Source: Apostichopus japonicus
Lineage: Eukaryota > Echinodermata > Holothuroidea > Aspidochirotida > Stichopodidae
Reading direction: 5' to 3'
Assembly: GCF_037975245.1 (NCBI RefSeq)
Contig: NC_092577.1
Span: 2,122,001-2,186,000, forward strand
Length of the DNA stretch: 64,000 nucleotides
Shown: positions 15,301 to 30,300 of the stretch, in pieces
Position numbering within the stretch: the stretch's first letter is position 1
How the letters are laid out: each line of letters opens with the position of its first letter
The notes under the pieces: model-generated
What the model was told of the DNA's origin: nothing
What the model saw: only the letters and a program-made list of their open reading frames with translations
Database searches by the model: none
Made by a program: the position numbers and the translations under genes

Positions 15301-18300
15301 TACGACAGGACCGAAGCCTCCAAAACGCTACTGGGTTTCATTCATCTACTACTGTAGCATTTACTTTATTTTACACTGCCATTTATTTATCTGATCTATG
15401 GAAATATCAACTGAAGTGATTCTGTGTATGATGCAATTAATAGTTTACAATTTTACAGTTCTATTAGTTTAGTTTATAATCAAAATAAAACCAAAACTGT
15501 TAGCCCACTGCTTATCCACTAAAGAGCCTGTGTAAGAGAGTGTCACTTGTCATTCAGCCTCTGAAGAAGATCCTGCTAGGATCGAAATGTCAGGCCCACT
15601 TACTCAAGTTTAGTTTATATGCAGCTTTTGTCATGTCTTTATTCCCCCACCCCCCTTGCCTCTTCTTGACTCCCAACCCCCTTGCCCCTTCTTTACTCCC
15701 CCCAACCCATTACTTGGACATGACACTGACATCTGGTCCATAATAGGATCTTTGTTTTCCTCATCAATCAGGATGCAGATACCGGTACAGGTGCAGGCTA
15801 TGGTGGTTTTGGCGGTTCGTCGTCAGGCATTACTGCTGGTTACCCATACGGCAATTACACTGCTGCCTTAGACGCCGGTAGTGGGGGAGGTCAAGGGTCA
15901 TCAGGAGTTCCAGGGAGAGGTGGTGGACTGCTGAATATAAAGATGAATGGTGGATTACTTATTGATGGTGAGCACATACGGTCATGCAATACTTTGTGTA
16001 TTCTAAGTAGAAAGTCACTGCCAAGAAGATAAAGTACCAAGCTGCACTGGTGATACCCAGCTATGAATGGGCCGTAGCAACAGGCAGTGTTGGACCTATA
16101 GTAGCAGGTTACAAGAGACCCATAGCAACATGCTGCAAGAGACCCATACCAGCTATGAATGTGCCATAGCTAAAAGGTTGTGTTGGACCAGTAGCAACAT
16201 GCTACAAGAGACCCACCACAGCAACTGGCTACAAGAGACCCCCATAGCAACTGCCTACAAGAGACCCCATAGCAACATGCACTGGGCTCCTATAATCAGA
16301 AGCATAATAAACTACATAAATTCAGTAAAAAAAATCAGCATTGCAGTCTAACTTGCTATAACTAACTTAGAGAATAGAGGACTCATCCTTCCTACTACAC
16401 ACGATACCATCAATGAACCTACACTCGCTTAATTTGTGAAGAGCCTGAAATGTTACAACGAGTTCTAGACTCATTGTTGAAAGCTGAAAGTCTTTGCGAT
16501 CACTTGAAATGCAAATTTCTATCTGCATTTGTGTATTGAAATATCAGGGGGTAGGGAATTTATTTTGACCTCGTTCAAATTTCTCAACAGGTTCCATATC
16601 TGTAGATGGTGCATCTGGCAGTGGATCTTCGGGGGGTGGTAGTGGGGGCGGTATTTACATAGAGGCCACCGGTCTAGATGGTCACGGGACGATATCCTCG
16701 AATGGAGGTGATGGATTAGATCAAGGAGGCGCTGGAGCTGGTGGAAGAATATCAATACATCTGCTTCAGAGGTTTGTCTCAAACATACCTGACGTCGTTT
16801 GAAAATGTCTGCTATAATGACTATTTTCTATGATGACTATTTATGAAATATCATAGAAAATGGAAAATTCTTATTTGAATATTCACAGAAATTGTGTACT
16901 AGTGAAGATTTGAATATGAACAATAACAGAAATCGTTTACTATAGTGGAGATTCATATATGAAAAATCACAGAAATTGTTACTAGTAAACATCAAAATAT
17001 GAACATTTACAGAAATCGTTTACTAGTGAAGATTCTTATATGAAAATTCACAAATCCTTACTAGTGAAGATTGATTTCTGAAAAATTCACAGAAATGGTT
17101 TACTAGGGAAGATTCAAATATGAAAATTCACACAAATCATTACTAGTGAAGTTTCATATATGAAAAGTTCGTAGAAATCGTTTACTAGTGAAAATTCTTA
17201 TATAAAAATTCACAGATATCATTACTAGTGAACATCGAAATATGAAAATTTACAGAAATTGTTACTAGGGAAGATTGATATATGAAACTTCACGCAAATC
17301 GTTACTAGTAAAGGTTCATGTTTGAAAATTTACACAAATCATGATGAGTATGAACATTTATTTAAACCTCTGGCAATAGGAGCTGAGCTGATTTTTCATA
17401 TTGCTTAAAAAAATATGTCTATTAATTTCAAGCACCATTTTGATCTTGATGTTAAATGTGCCTCATGCACCTTCTTCTAATATTTTGTCCTGAAATCTGA
17501 TATGTTGATAATATAAACTGACCTTTGACATTCCAGTTACACCTTTGATGGAGACATACAGTCATATGGAGGTTACACTGCAGTACCAGACATTGCAACC
17601 GTCGACGGTGCAGCAGGAACTGTTTACGTCAGGGAGGAGATTTCATCCTTTCCAAAGGAAACTCTTAGAATTGACGGACAGAGGACCAGTGACCTTCCCA
17701 CCCTTGCAAGAACAGCGGTTGAACCAACAGAAGGAAACAGCAACCTGCTTGTTGATAAACTTTACCTCAGTGGTATGAAATTAATTGCCTTAACCATAAA
17801 ATCCCTCCTTCTTACCTCCTTCCCACCCCCACTTATTTTGGGTAAAGGATGCGATGTGGTAAACTTTAATCAAATTCAAAATACAGGATTTTGAGGTCCA
17901 TAAAATTGTTACACGTTCAAATCCTGTGACTGAAAGTGAAATATGTTCATGCAGAATTTGTATCTCTTACCTGCTTCCACACTACTACTGTCTTCCTGTA
18001 CTGCAGTCTAGCAATTGTCAGCCCCATATTGTGTCTAGCATCCTGTGAAGCATGGGACAGTTCAGTTTAAGACTTAGCCCCTACATTCTTCAATAAATCT
18101 ACTCCTTGAGCTATGTGGTCCTGTAGCATAAAAAAAAAAAATTATAAAAATAAATTTTAATGCAATATTTTCTTTCTTAAAATTGTTTGTTTGTAGGATA
18201 TTCCATTCTGGAGGTTTTGGGTGCAAGCACTACAATTAACTTTGGTAGAGTTTTTGGAGATGGCACCGGGACTTTGATTTCGCAGGAAGGTCAGACACTG

Positions 18301-21300
18301 TTATTTGAGACCGAACTGCCGACGACGTCGCTCTGCGTCTTGGAATGTAGCATCGAAAGTGACGATACAGCTACAGTGGTGTTTCCTCCATACCTGGCTA
18401 TCGATCACAACGCCCATCTCTCTGTCAGAGGCAAACTAGATGCCCAGACAGTCTACGTCGAGAAAGGAGGCACCCTCGAATTTTTCAAGACCACTCAATG
18501 CTTTCAACTGACAGAGGCTAATAAATTCTTCTTTACCGATCTGACTTTGAAGAAAGGTGCAAGCTTTATTGTCGCAGATGGGCTGACCATTTCTGGTGGC
18601 ATATTTGAGGTGAAGAGAGATGTGACAGTTAGGATGGAGTATTTCAATATCTCAACATCGCAGTTGATAGTAGAACAAGGTGCTTCGTTGGATGTCAGTG
18701 GGCAAGGTCCAATAGACCCTGGCCATGCCAGTGCTGGGAATGCCCAAACTAGGGGAGGGGGAGGCCATGGAGGTCCAGGGGGTGTGGGAAAGGCAGTAGG
18801 AGTTGAAACCGCTGCACCTTCCTTTGGCTCCATTTACTCCCCCATTCACCCAGGGACAATGGGAGGAAATGGTGGTAAGGGTGGTTCTGTGATCACCATC
18901 ACATCTAAGACGGTTCACCTCGATGGTAGTGTATTAGTAGATGGTGCTGGATCATCATCAGGTGGAGCGGGCAGTGGTGGTAGTGTCTTGATGAGAGTTA
19001 GTGAGTCCCTCTTAGGGTACGGTCTGGTATCAGCAACGGGGGGCACAGCGTCTAATTCTGGATACGGAAGTGGCAGTGGAGGAAGAATAGCAGTTTACTC
19101 CGAGGGTGGCTACCATTTTATGGGTACTCTGACAGCAGGTGGAGGTGGTACAACAAGCAACCCTGGAGGACCTGGTTCTATCTATTTATCAAAGTCCAGT
19201 GAGGCGGGCATTGCCTACGAACGATTGACCGTGGATAATGACAACGGACAGTCGCACTTGTACTTCACGCTAGACGAGGCTTCGACCGATGTTGTCCTTG
19301 ATGAGCTGGACCTCCTCAATAACATACCGTTTCACCTCAAACGAGATGGAATCGACCGAAGCTTAGACGTAAAGAAATTTGTCGGTGACGGTACAGCCTT
19401 GATGCACATTCATGACCACCATCGTGTCATCTTTGAAAGAGATCCCAGTGTCAATGACACCGAGGGCAAAGTGAAGGTTAACGTTAAGGTGGATGCAGGC
19501 GGTCAAGCTTTGATGCCCCCTAAGACCCATCTTCTCGGTATTGGCGCCAATTATTTAGCTTTGGATCTCTCGGGAAGTTTGTACGGTATCTATGATTTAG
19601 TCATCGGAGATGACAGAGTTGCCTACATTACAGCATCAGCTGGTGCTATTACTACCGTTGACTTTGAAGAAGAAGTCACCGCTGGAATGTTCACCTTTGC
19701 TTCCTTGGTCCTCCACAGTGGAGCCAAAATGGATTTTGAACCGGACATGGGTGCCACTTTGGAGGTCGGAAGCATCCAAGTCAAATTTGATTCGTCAATA
19801 ACTGCCGATTATTTTGACCTTACCGTCTCTGAGTTGGATGTGGAGATCTGGAGTGAGTTATCCTGCAGTGCGGATGAACGAAGTACTTCTGAATCCTTGG
19901 ACATCCAATTAGGAGCTGGCGATCAGTCCTCTAGCGGAAGTGGTGGAGCAGGTCATGGAAGTCCAGGTGGTATTGGTCATTCGACTTCAGTGAGAGGTGG
20001 ACCAGCCTATGGATCCCTGTACGTACCGATGGATAGAGGAAGCCGCGCAGTAGGTACCCATGGGGGCAGAGGAGGGGGATACATTACGGTGAATGCGACC
20101 GTGATCGTATTAGACGGAGTCTTGAAGGCAACAGCCGGTGCGGCAGTATCCGGTGATAACGGTGGTGGCAGCGGTGGTAGTGTCTATGTCACCACAGCTG
20201 AATTGGATGGTGTGGGGTCGATGGAAAGCAATGGTGGAGATGGACATGGTAACGGTGGTGGTGGAGCTGGAGGGAGAATTGCGGTGTATACCACAACTAC
20301 CAACGAATATATCGGCAGTTACTTTTCATATGGCGGGGATGGCAAGAGTGCATCTTCAGCACCCAGGGGTGGAGGTTCTGGCACCATCTTCACACAAGAC
20401 ATGGTGAACAGTGCCCCTCACAGGAAGTTGTTCATTGATCATTTAAATCGTCACCCATCACAGTATGTGACCCTAGATGAAAGCAATGTTACAGTCTATG
20501 AATTTGAGGAGTGCCATATTTCAAGGAAAGCTGCTTTGGATATTGTACCCACTCAGCCATATGAGTTGCATATTCATGATCTAGAAGGTGATAGGTCAGG
20601 ACTTCTCCATGCCCACAAGGACCAAAGATTTGTGATAGAGTACATTGAATCAGTATCTCTCATGACGAAACTCCCTGTCAATATCTGGATCGACTCTGCC
20701 GGCGAAATGATATTTCCTGCGACACTGAATATCCTAGGAGATGGTTATCCAACGCCGAGCGGTTATGAGGCCTCATTCCACTGGCGAGGGAGACTCACAA
20801 ATGTCTTGAACCTGATCCTTCACCAGGGAGCTCTGGTCTTCATCGAAGCTGATGCTCACACAGCTGTCTACCACAATCATACATACACCCACGTTGGTAC
20901 TGCTTGTGAATTTTCCTTTGGGACCCTGAACCTGTTGACAGAGTCATCGGTCCTGTACGGCGTTGACCTTACTGCTCGTATCTCCGTCAGCGGACTTCAC
21001 GTGAAGTACGATTCTGTGATATCTGCGGAGACTATCCAGATATCTGGCAGCTTGGTGGACATTGAAACTGGAGGAAGGCTTACGACGTCTGCACCCGATC
21101 GAACTACAGATACCCTATCGGCAGTCGGAGAGGGCACTGGAGTTGCTGCCTCCTCTGGAAGTGGTGGTGGCCATGCCGGCATGGGTGGAAGTGGGTATGA
21201 CAGTAATGGAAATGAGGTGGCTAGTGGTGGTTACTACTATGGTACCATATTCCATGCAACTCACAGAGGGAGTGATGGAGGGAATGGTGGCAGCAGTAAT

Positions 21301-24300
21301 GGTGGCAGGGGTGGTGGTGTAGTCACGCTGATAGCAGCCGATACTTTACATCTTGATGGAGAGATCGAAGCAGATGGGTCAGCACCAGTCTCTTCTGCCA
21401 GTGGAGGAGGTGGAAGTGGAGGATCAGTGGCTATGAATATCACCCATCTCACAGGACATGGTGTAGCCCATGCTAATGGTGGAGCTGGTGCCACAAGTTA
21501 CGGTGGAGGTGGATCAGGAGGTCGAATCGCTGTTTATGTCACGGAATCCACAAAGTACGAAGGTTCATTCCAGGCTATCGGTGGATCAGGTTATGGAAGC
21601 GGTCTCACACCCCATGGCGGCCCAGGATCTGTCTATTTCCATGAGTCCAGATTTGGATACCCGTACCATAAACTATTCATAGACAATGTAGACAGGTCTT
21701 GGGATCACTACTTTACGATTGATGAACCAGATGAGCGGTCAGAGTATTTTGATGAAATTCATTTGACCAGCAGCGCATCACTTCATCTTCCAGATGATGG
21801 TGCACCACGAGAGCTCACTATAAACCAGCTCTTCGGAGACCAGACAGGTCTCATCACCATGCACGCCAATCAGAAGTTCACCATAGACCATCGTGAAAAC
21901 AGCAAGACCACGCTGAAAGCGCCAGTTAACTTCAAGCTGGAGAAAAATTCAACGGCTTTCATAGCAACAACCTTTGACATCATTGGCACTGGAATTCCAG
22001 CACTGGATTGGAATGGAAGGTTAGTTGGAGTACAGAATCTACGAGCTGCTCCTGGACGCGAGGTCCTGATCGGTGACTCTGCACACACCGCCCTCATTAT
22101 TGACAAAGAATACGAATACATTGACCATCCTGGCGAGTTTAGATTCGTACATATGGAATTTGGAGCTCTTACAGATGTGGCTTTCCCACCCCCACTTGGT
22201 GTGACCTTCAAAGTTGGATTTTTGGTGAGTTAAAATTGAATAAATTCATGTATTTTGAATAGTTATTGATCAAACTGACATTTGGTAGTACTGTGAGTAA
22301 CTCAATGAAGAGCTGTATACTTTTAAGGTTTTTGTGATTGATTTTAAAGTCGTTTAATTTGCAGTAAGTTTAGAAAACATGCTACAATCAACACCATCTT
22401 TCACTATTCATCTAATGAAGATCACTTTATTGCGACCAAAGTTTTCTAACTTGAAAGTACTTTATTTTCTTTCCTTTTCTTGTGAAGTTAACAAACTTGC
22501 CCCCCCCTCCCCAAGAAAAGCATATGTGTAAGTTAACCGTGAACACTTCAGCTGATACCAAGGGCGTAGGAACCGGGGGGGCTGGGGGGCGCCAGCCCCC
22601 CCAGTGAAAAATGTGGAGGGGCGGAAGTATCATTCTGCCCCCCCACTTCGCAAGTCAAAAAACCCCTTTTTCATTTCCAAATGAGAAAAAAATCTCATTT
22701 GGAGCACCAAATTGCATCTAAGGCCAGGTGAAAATACAAAATTAAGTTTACAAAATGGAGTGGGTGTTGAAGTGTGCTATATTGCACCAAATTGCATCTG
22801 AGGCCACCTGGAAATGCAAAAAAATCCAAAGGGGAGGGGGACACCCCTCCCCTTAGACCCCTCCCCCAGGCCGGCCATCAGTCTTCAGCCCCCCCACTCA
22901 AAAGTAACTTCCTACGCCACTGGCTGATACAGTCAGTCACAAATGAGAAGCCTGAAACCCTTAGTTACTGCTGTGGGAGGAACATTAATTAGAAATTTGA
23001 TGTCGTATCAACTATTAGCACTTCAGTTTAGTAGTAAGCTGTATCACAAATGAAAAGAGGGCATGGTAAAAATCTTTATGATTCAATGCTGCTTCATAAT
23101 TTTACTCCAGTTTGAACAGCGATTAATGGTCACCTTTGAACATTCAAGCAGTAATTCATGAATGTTCATTATAAGTAAATATTGAAATCTTTCCTTTTGG
23201 TTTTAAATACTTCTCAGGATATGAAGTGGAGCTCCCATTTTACGGCTGAATACTTCAATATTTTGTCATCCGACTTTTATTTGGAACCCAGTGCACTGTT
23301 AGATGTTTCAGGAAGGGGGTACCATGAAGGCGGTCCTGGAACCACAACGGTCAAAGGTGCTGGGGCTGGTCATGCTACTGTGGGAGGAACTGGTAAGTTT
23401 GCAATTACAGGTCTTACTAAAAAGGGAACAACTCAAGTAATATTTGGTCATTTTTATCTTGTTGCACCCAGGGCATTACATCACAGGTGTTGGGACTACT
23501 GTAGCTTTCCTTAACTTGGCAGCATTGGTAGGTAAAAAGTTTATACCACTTGTCCAAATAGATGAAAATAGCAATTAATATGTTTGCTCTGATGAAAAAT
23601 TATCTGTGTAATGTTGAAGTTGTTATAATTGGGCCCATGACCGCAAATGGTAAACGTTGGAGCACTGGTCATGCAAATGTGTGAGAAGCCTCTAAGGGTT
23701 ACATTCCACAGTGCTTCCTGGTCAATATTAAAGTATATATTAACCTGTATTTCCCTAGTAGTAACCATTTAAAATTGGGGTTTGTTTTGATGGTCCGGGG
23801 GATAACTTCCTTTTAACAGTTGGGCGGCTGTTATCATAATATTTTAGCTATGCAACCTACTGATTTTAAATGATATTATATTTATGTTCTCTGAAACTGA
23901 AAAATATTTCTTCTTTTGTAGCTTCAAATGGTCAAGTTGGAGGACCGACCTACGGAAGCCTCTATGAGCCAGTTCACGGAGGTAGTCAAGGAGGGCAAAG
24001 CAGTACAGGAGTTCCAGGACCCAGAGGGGGTGGAGTTTCAAGAATCAAAGTAGGAGGTGTTCTGCTTTTGGATGGAATCCTGGATGCAACTGGTCTCAGT
24101 GGAATCAACGGAGCTGGTGGAGGTAGTGGAGGGTCTATTTGGGTTACAACAGGTGGGCAATTTCATTAGTATCAAAGTTCATTAGAAGACAAACATTTAT
24201 AATATTTAATCTTTATTAACGTTGAAGTTAGTATATGTTTGCTTTTTACTTTGATTCTGGTTAGATGAAAGTGCCCAAGCACTTAACTTTTGGAGACATT

Positions 24301-27300
24301 TTACTTTAAGTCTGAGTTTTGTCAAAGATGGGCAAAATTATCATATTTTGCTTTATTAAAGTTTTAATACCAGGGAAAAACAGGCCTTATACAGTGGCTA
24401 CCCTGCAAGGATATATTTTCCATTATTTGTTGTTTGTCATGAAATTATCAATAAAATTATAAGGCAAAAATTTGAAAGAGTCTGTAAACTGTTAGCTAGA
24501 ACAGGCTTCAGACTAGCAACCAATGTGTTGAAAACTGTCATTACTTTTAAAGTTTATTCTGTGTTGTAGGTCACTTTAGAGGTCATGGTGTCATGAGCTC
24601 ATCAGGAGGTCAAGGGTCAGGAGGTGGTGGTGCCGGAGGTAGGATTGCTGTCCATATAGAAGACAAAGATGAGTTCCGAGGAGATCTTCTAGCTCTTGGT
24701 GGGAGTGGAACGTCGGGAAACTACGGAGGAACAGGAACTGTGTACGTGGAGGAAATAAAGAATGGCGAGACATTCACGAGACTTTACCTCAACAACCAGT
24801 ATGCAGATCCTCCCATACCGTTCATCTTAAACGAAAGAAACCCACGGATAGATGTAAAGTCCAGACCAGATCACAACCAAGCAGATTATGCATTTGAGGA
24901 GGTCACACTTCAAGGAGAGGTAATTAAAAACATAGACCAAATGAGCAGATGTGCTGGACATTCTTCCATAACAAACATTAACAATTAACATTTTTCCCAG
25001 ACTAGTGAATGAGATAGCAAATGCTCTTTCAAGATTCAGCAAATTTAAGGAAGCATTTGAATGTATCTACTTTATATAGATATAGTTAAGCTGTTGGTTC
25101 TGACTCAATATTTCACGTTTCTTGAGTGGTTCTATCAATAGAAAAGAGGAGGAAAATTACCAAGATGAAGATGTTGGGCAGGTTTGGTGTGAGGGGTGAG
25201 GGGGGTTGGAAGTAGGGATAAGAAGAGGAGGCATGGGAGGGTGATGCTTGGGAGATGGGAGGACAGAGTAACCCAACAGTCATGAGTTTTTTCAGGGAGT
25301 GACATAACAGGATAAATGTGTTTATAATTTCAAATGTTATATTGTGAATTGAAATGCCGGATGTTTTGTTTGTCAACAGCTGGTTTTTGAAATAGACAGA
25401 GCCGACGAAGCCAGCAAGCCATCTGTTTCAATTCATACAATTCTCGGCGATACGACAAGTTTGCTGAACATACAAGCCGGCAGGACATTCTATATTGAGT
25501 ATACCATAGCAGAGGACCGTAGATCTACACCTCCAGTGAATTTCTACCTCGATTTGAATGGTACAGTCTACCTCCCAGCTGACTTCCGCACCAAAGGGAA
25601 CAGACGAGAGCCATTGGTTTGGAATGGTCTGGTTGTAGGGGTGTATAACTACACACTACCAGAGGACAAGGTTTTAAATTTGGGAGTCCATGCAAGCAAT
25701 GGACAAATGGTCGATGGGTCATACATATCAGTGCCAGAGGAAGGTAAACTTTCGCCGTATGATTGCTCTAATTACAATTGTATTGGTTCTGTTCATGAAT
25801 TACAATGTGGGTTTGCTGATGCCAAAAGTTCCTTGAAAATAATTATATTCTCAATGATTTCAAAGTTATGTGACAAGTAATTATTCACTTTGGTTGCATG
25901 CCATCTTTAGTGGGGATTTTTCTGTCCTGTGTCTATGGTCACAGTTCTTATCAAGGAGGAAATGCCTGCATGGGCATCTTGCTTTTATTTTTGGACTATT
26001 TGGAAGTTGTTTTTGTACCATGGTCACAGTTAAAGTGGAGACTGCTTAACATGGACGTTTAGGATGTATCTTACACACGGTCAGTCGTCTGTTGAAACAT
26101 ACCATAAATGTGTTGTATTCAATTGTAATCAGTATCAACCTTGAAAGAAAATATTAATTTTTTTATTCCTGACTCAAGATAAACTTAAAAAAAAAAGTCA
26201 ACAGAATTGAAAATGAGTGGTGCCATTTAAAGAACTGTGTCAACAGAATGATGTTCTTTTTCTAGGAACCTTGAAGCTGGATTTGTTAGAGCTGAGAGCA
26301 AAATCACACCTGACGTACCCTACAAACTTAAACTTTGAACTTGGAGAGCTTCTGATGAGATATGCTTCTGTGTTAGAGGCAGAGAAAATTCATCTCAAGT
26401 CAACATTTGTATACACTGAAGGAGATGCTTCTATCAACACCGCAGGAAGAGGACCAGGTGCTGGATTAGGCAAAGCCCCAGGGGTGATTACCTCTACCAG
26501 CTCTTACATTGGAAGTGGCGCTGGTCACGGCGGCTATGGAGGTGGTGCAGATGTTGTTAACTTCAGTAACGGTAAGGAGAATCCATTTAAGGAGAAACCA
26601 CAAACAGTGGATACAACATTTCACTGTAAAAACTGCCAAGGTCAATTTCATGGCCACACCTTGGTATTAAGGAGATGAATTGAAACTTGCTTATCTGTGT
26701 TTTGGGAGATATTATATTGTACTGTTATATTTCACTACTTTAAATGAAGTAATTTATCCAACTGTTCATAATATCTGAATCTAACTAGAGTGCCTTCTCG
26801 GCTGTTCATCCTATTTACTTCAAATCCTTGTTGACCCATCCCATCACTCAAGAGCCTTCTGACTATTAAAATCCTGTTTCTTTTCCAGGAACGTCTTATG
26901 GATCATATGTTCAACCTGCTCATCCTGGAAGCGGTGGTGCTGGTAACTATGGTGGTGCTGGTGGAAGTACCATGAGAATAGAAGTAGGACAAGAACTTCA
27001 TTTAGATGGAAACATCTTCAATGATGGTATAGATGCCACTGGTGGCAACTCTGGTGGTGGCAGTGGAGGAAGCATCTGGGTATCAACTCTTTTGTTTTCA
27101 GGACATGGATATATTTCTACCAATGGTGGAGATGGATTTGGTCTTGGCTATGGGGGAGCTGGTGGAAGGATTGCTGTACATGTTGGCTGGAGACGAGAGT
27201 TTTCAGGAATCTATGAAGCTTTTGGAGGTTTAGGTGGGCCAAATAATGGTGAAGATAATGGAGGAAATGCTGCAGGTGGGACAGTTTATTACACAGATAC

Positions 27301-30300
27301 GAACCAGGGCCTGAATCATCGTAAGGCTCTGCCTTCCAATACAAGTGAAATCAGCTACGAGGACGGATTTACTAAGCTGTTGCTTGATAATGACAACCGG
27401 AATCATGCTTTACCCACAGTCATTGAGAATGATGAAGGCGCAGCCACCTATGAGATAGATGAGGTAGAGATTAATAACCATGTAGTTCTTTGGTTACATG
27501 AGCAGGATGCCAGGCTAACTGTACATAAGTTTATTGGTGATCGTACAGGACTGTTGCACATGAGATACACCCAAGTCATGTACTGTGAAGTTGTGGAAAG
27601 CATGAGTGGTATCACAGTGGCTCCAGTCAGCTATAAGATCGACGCAGGTACTGAGGTGGTCTTTCCATCGACTCTTTTCATTCTAGGAACTCGGTCACAC
27701 ATTGATGGGCTCATCACTGGAGTAATGGATGTGTACTTTGCGGAAGGAGCAGACACGATTTTCACGTCAACAACACAAACTGCCCTTATTGAAAATGAAG
27801 AGTACAGCTTTATTACAGAACCTGGTAATATATCCTTCAGTGAGATGACAGTACAAAGAGACTCTGTCGTGGAGCTGAGAGAAAATGAAAATGACTTGAC
27901 CATGTCAGCCAGTGTTTTGACAATTAAGTACCATGGTCTTATCAACATGAATGAAGGACATATTGAAACTGGATTTGCAAATATTGAAAGTCAAGGCATC
28001 TTAGATCTAAGCGCTACTGGATATTCTGGCCAGGAAGGCCCTGGTGCTGGCTGGACCACTGAAGATGGGTCCGGTTTAGGTGCTGGCCATGGAGGGTATG
28101 GAGGAGGACCTGATCCAATTCAAGGTGGATTAGCAATGGGATCTTTGTATGAGCCTGATCACTTAGGTAGTGGCGGTGGACATGGGGGAGGTTTAGGTGG
28201 TACAGGAGGGGGACGATTGCTGTGGGAGAATGGTAAAGAAATGAGGATAGATGGGCTCATTACCACATCTGCATCAGATGGTACTGGTGGAAATGCTGGA
28301 GGAGGTAGTGGTGGTTCCATTTTCATAAAGACCACAAACTTCACTGGTTATGGAGAACTGAATGTGAATGGCGGCAATGGAGCTGATTCCAGTCAACTTG
28401 CTGGTAGCGGATTTGGTGGAGGTGGAGGACGCATTTCTCTGCATGTAAGGCATAAGTACACTTATGCTGGACACTTGCATGCCTTTGGAGGTAGAGGGAA
28501 ATCAGAGAACTTTGGAGCAGCAGGAACAGTTTACGTTGAAGAAAATGCAAGAGGGCCTCAGTATGCTGAGATAAAATATGACAAACAAACTGGAGGTTAC
28601 TATGAAGTGGCAAATAACAAGATGCTGTATGTAAATAACAAAGATCAGCATGCTCCTTGGATGTTTACTCTACTCACAGAAGGAGAGGACAATTTTTGGG
28701 AGATTGATGAAGCTCACATCACTAGACATTCAAATGTGAGATTTCACACTCCAGAAACGAGTCCAAATGTCACCGTCTTGATCCATAGATTCTTAGGTGA
28801 TAAGACAGGTCTTCTACATCTGCAAGCTAACCAGCTGCTTTACGTAGAAGTCATCGAGTCCATGACCAATGAGAGCATCGCACCGATCAGTTATCGCCTC
28901 GATGAATTGTCAGAGATCGTCTTTCCAGCAAAGGTCTATCTGATCGGTACAAGAAATGAGTTCAGAGGATTAATCACGGGTGTACATGACCTCTTGGTCA
29001 GTCGAGGAGGAGAGGTAATATTCTACCCAACAGCTCACACAGCAAGATTGGAGGATCAGGAATATGTGGAGATTACCCCACAGGGCAACTTTAGTTTTGG
29101 CTCTTTTGCAATTGAAAGAAATTCCAAAGGAGAGTTTGAACACATCACTCACCCACTGGGTTTTGTTTGCAGTGAATTCAGGGTGAAATATCAAGCCCAA
29201 CTGTATATGAACACTGCAGAACTGCTTTCCAGTTATGCATGGGTGGAAAGTGAGGGTATTTTTCATCTGGATGGACGAGGACACCAGAGTGAAGATGGTC
29301 CCGGCACTGGGTTTACACATGAAGGAATCGGTATGGGTGCAGGACATGGTGGACAGGGAGGTGGACCCCCTCCTTATGGAGGAGAACCTTACAATTCTGT
29401 GTACACTCCAAAAGGTACAGGTAGTGGTGGAGGTAACGGAGGTGGCATCGGAGGTCAAGGAGGTGGGTTTCTGTGGTGGAAGGTCGGTGAGAGGTTGGAG
29501 CTGAATGGTGAGGTGGCTCTCAGAGGGACTTCTGGTCACGGAACAGATGTTGGTGGTGGAAGTGGTGGTTCCCTACTGCTTGAGTTAACCAACATGACGG
29601 GGCATGGAATAATTGATATCAGTGGAGGTGATGGCTCAGGACGCGGCGGAGGTGGTGCTGGTGGCAGGAGTGGCATCCATTGTCGATGGAGATACCAGTT
29701 TGGTGGAAAGTACATAGACCACGGAGGACTAGGAGGTGTTGGGTATGAAAGTTCACATGGAGGAGCCGCTGGTACTGTGTACAAGGAAGAAAACCAAAGA
29801 CCACTAGAATATCGTATCTTGAAGTACAGCAAAACTCACAACGACACATACTTTGATGTGGATCATAAGTTTTTGCACACTGACAACGATGGAGTGTTGG
29901 TGCCTCCTGCCACTATGATTATGGAAGAAGATACAGTTAGCTATGAATTCGATGAAGTTGAGCTGACGGGTGCCACCCGTCTTTTGATATACCATCCTCC
30001 AGAGGAGAATCAAGTCAATGTTACAATCCACTTGTTCCTTGGAGATAAGACTGGTCAGTTACATCTTCGAGAAAACCAGGTGGCATTTATTGAATATCTA
30101 GAGTCACTCACCAATAGAACAGAGGCACCATGTAGCTACATCTTTGATGCAGGGTCTGTAACAGTTATGCCGACGGAAGTCCATATGCATGGTACCAATA
30201 GCACCTTAGCAGGGATGCTAGTGGGTATTCATCACTTTTACATTGAAGATGAAACCTTTGTCATTTTCTTGTCTACTGGCAATACTGCCTTGATTGAAAA

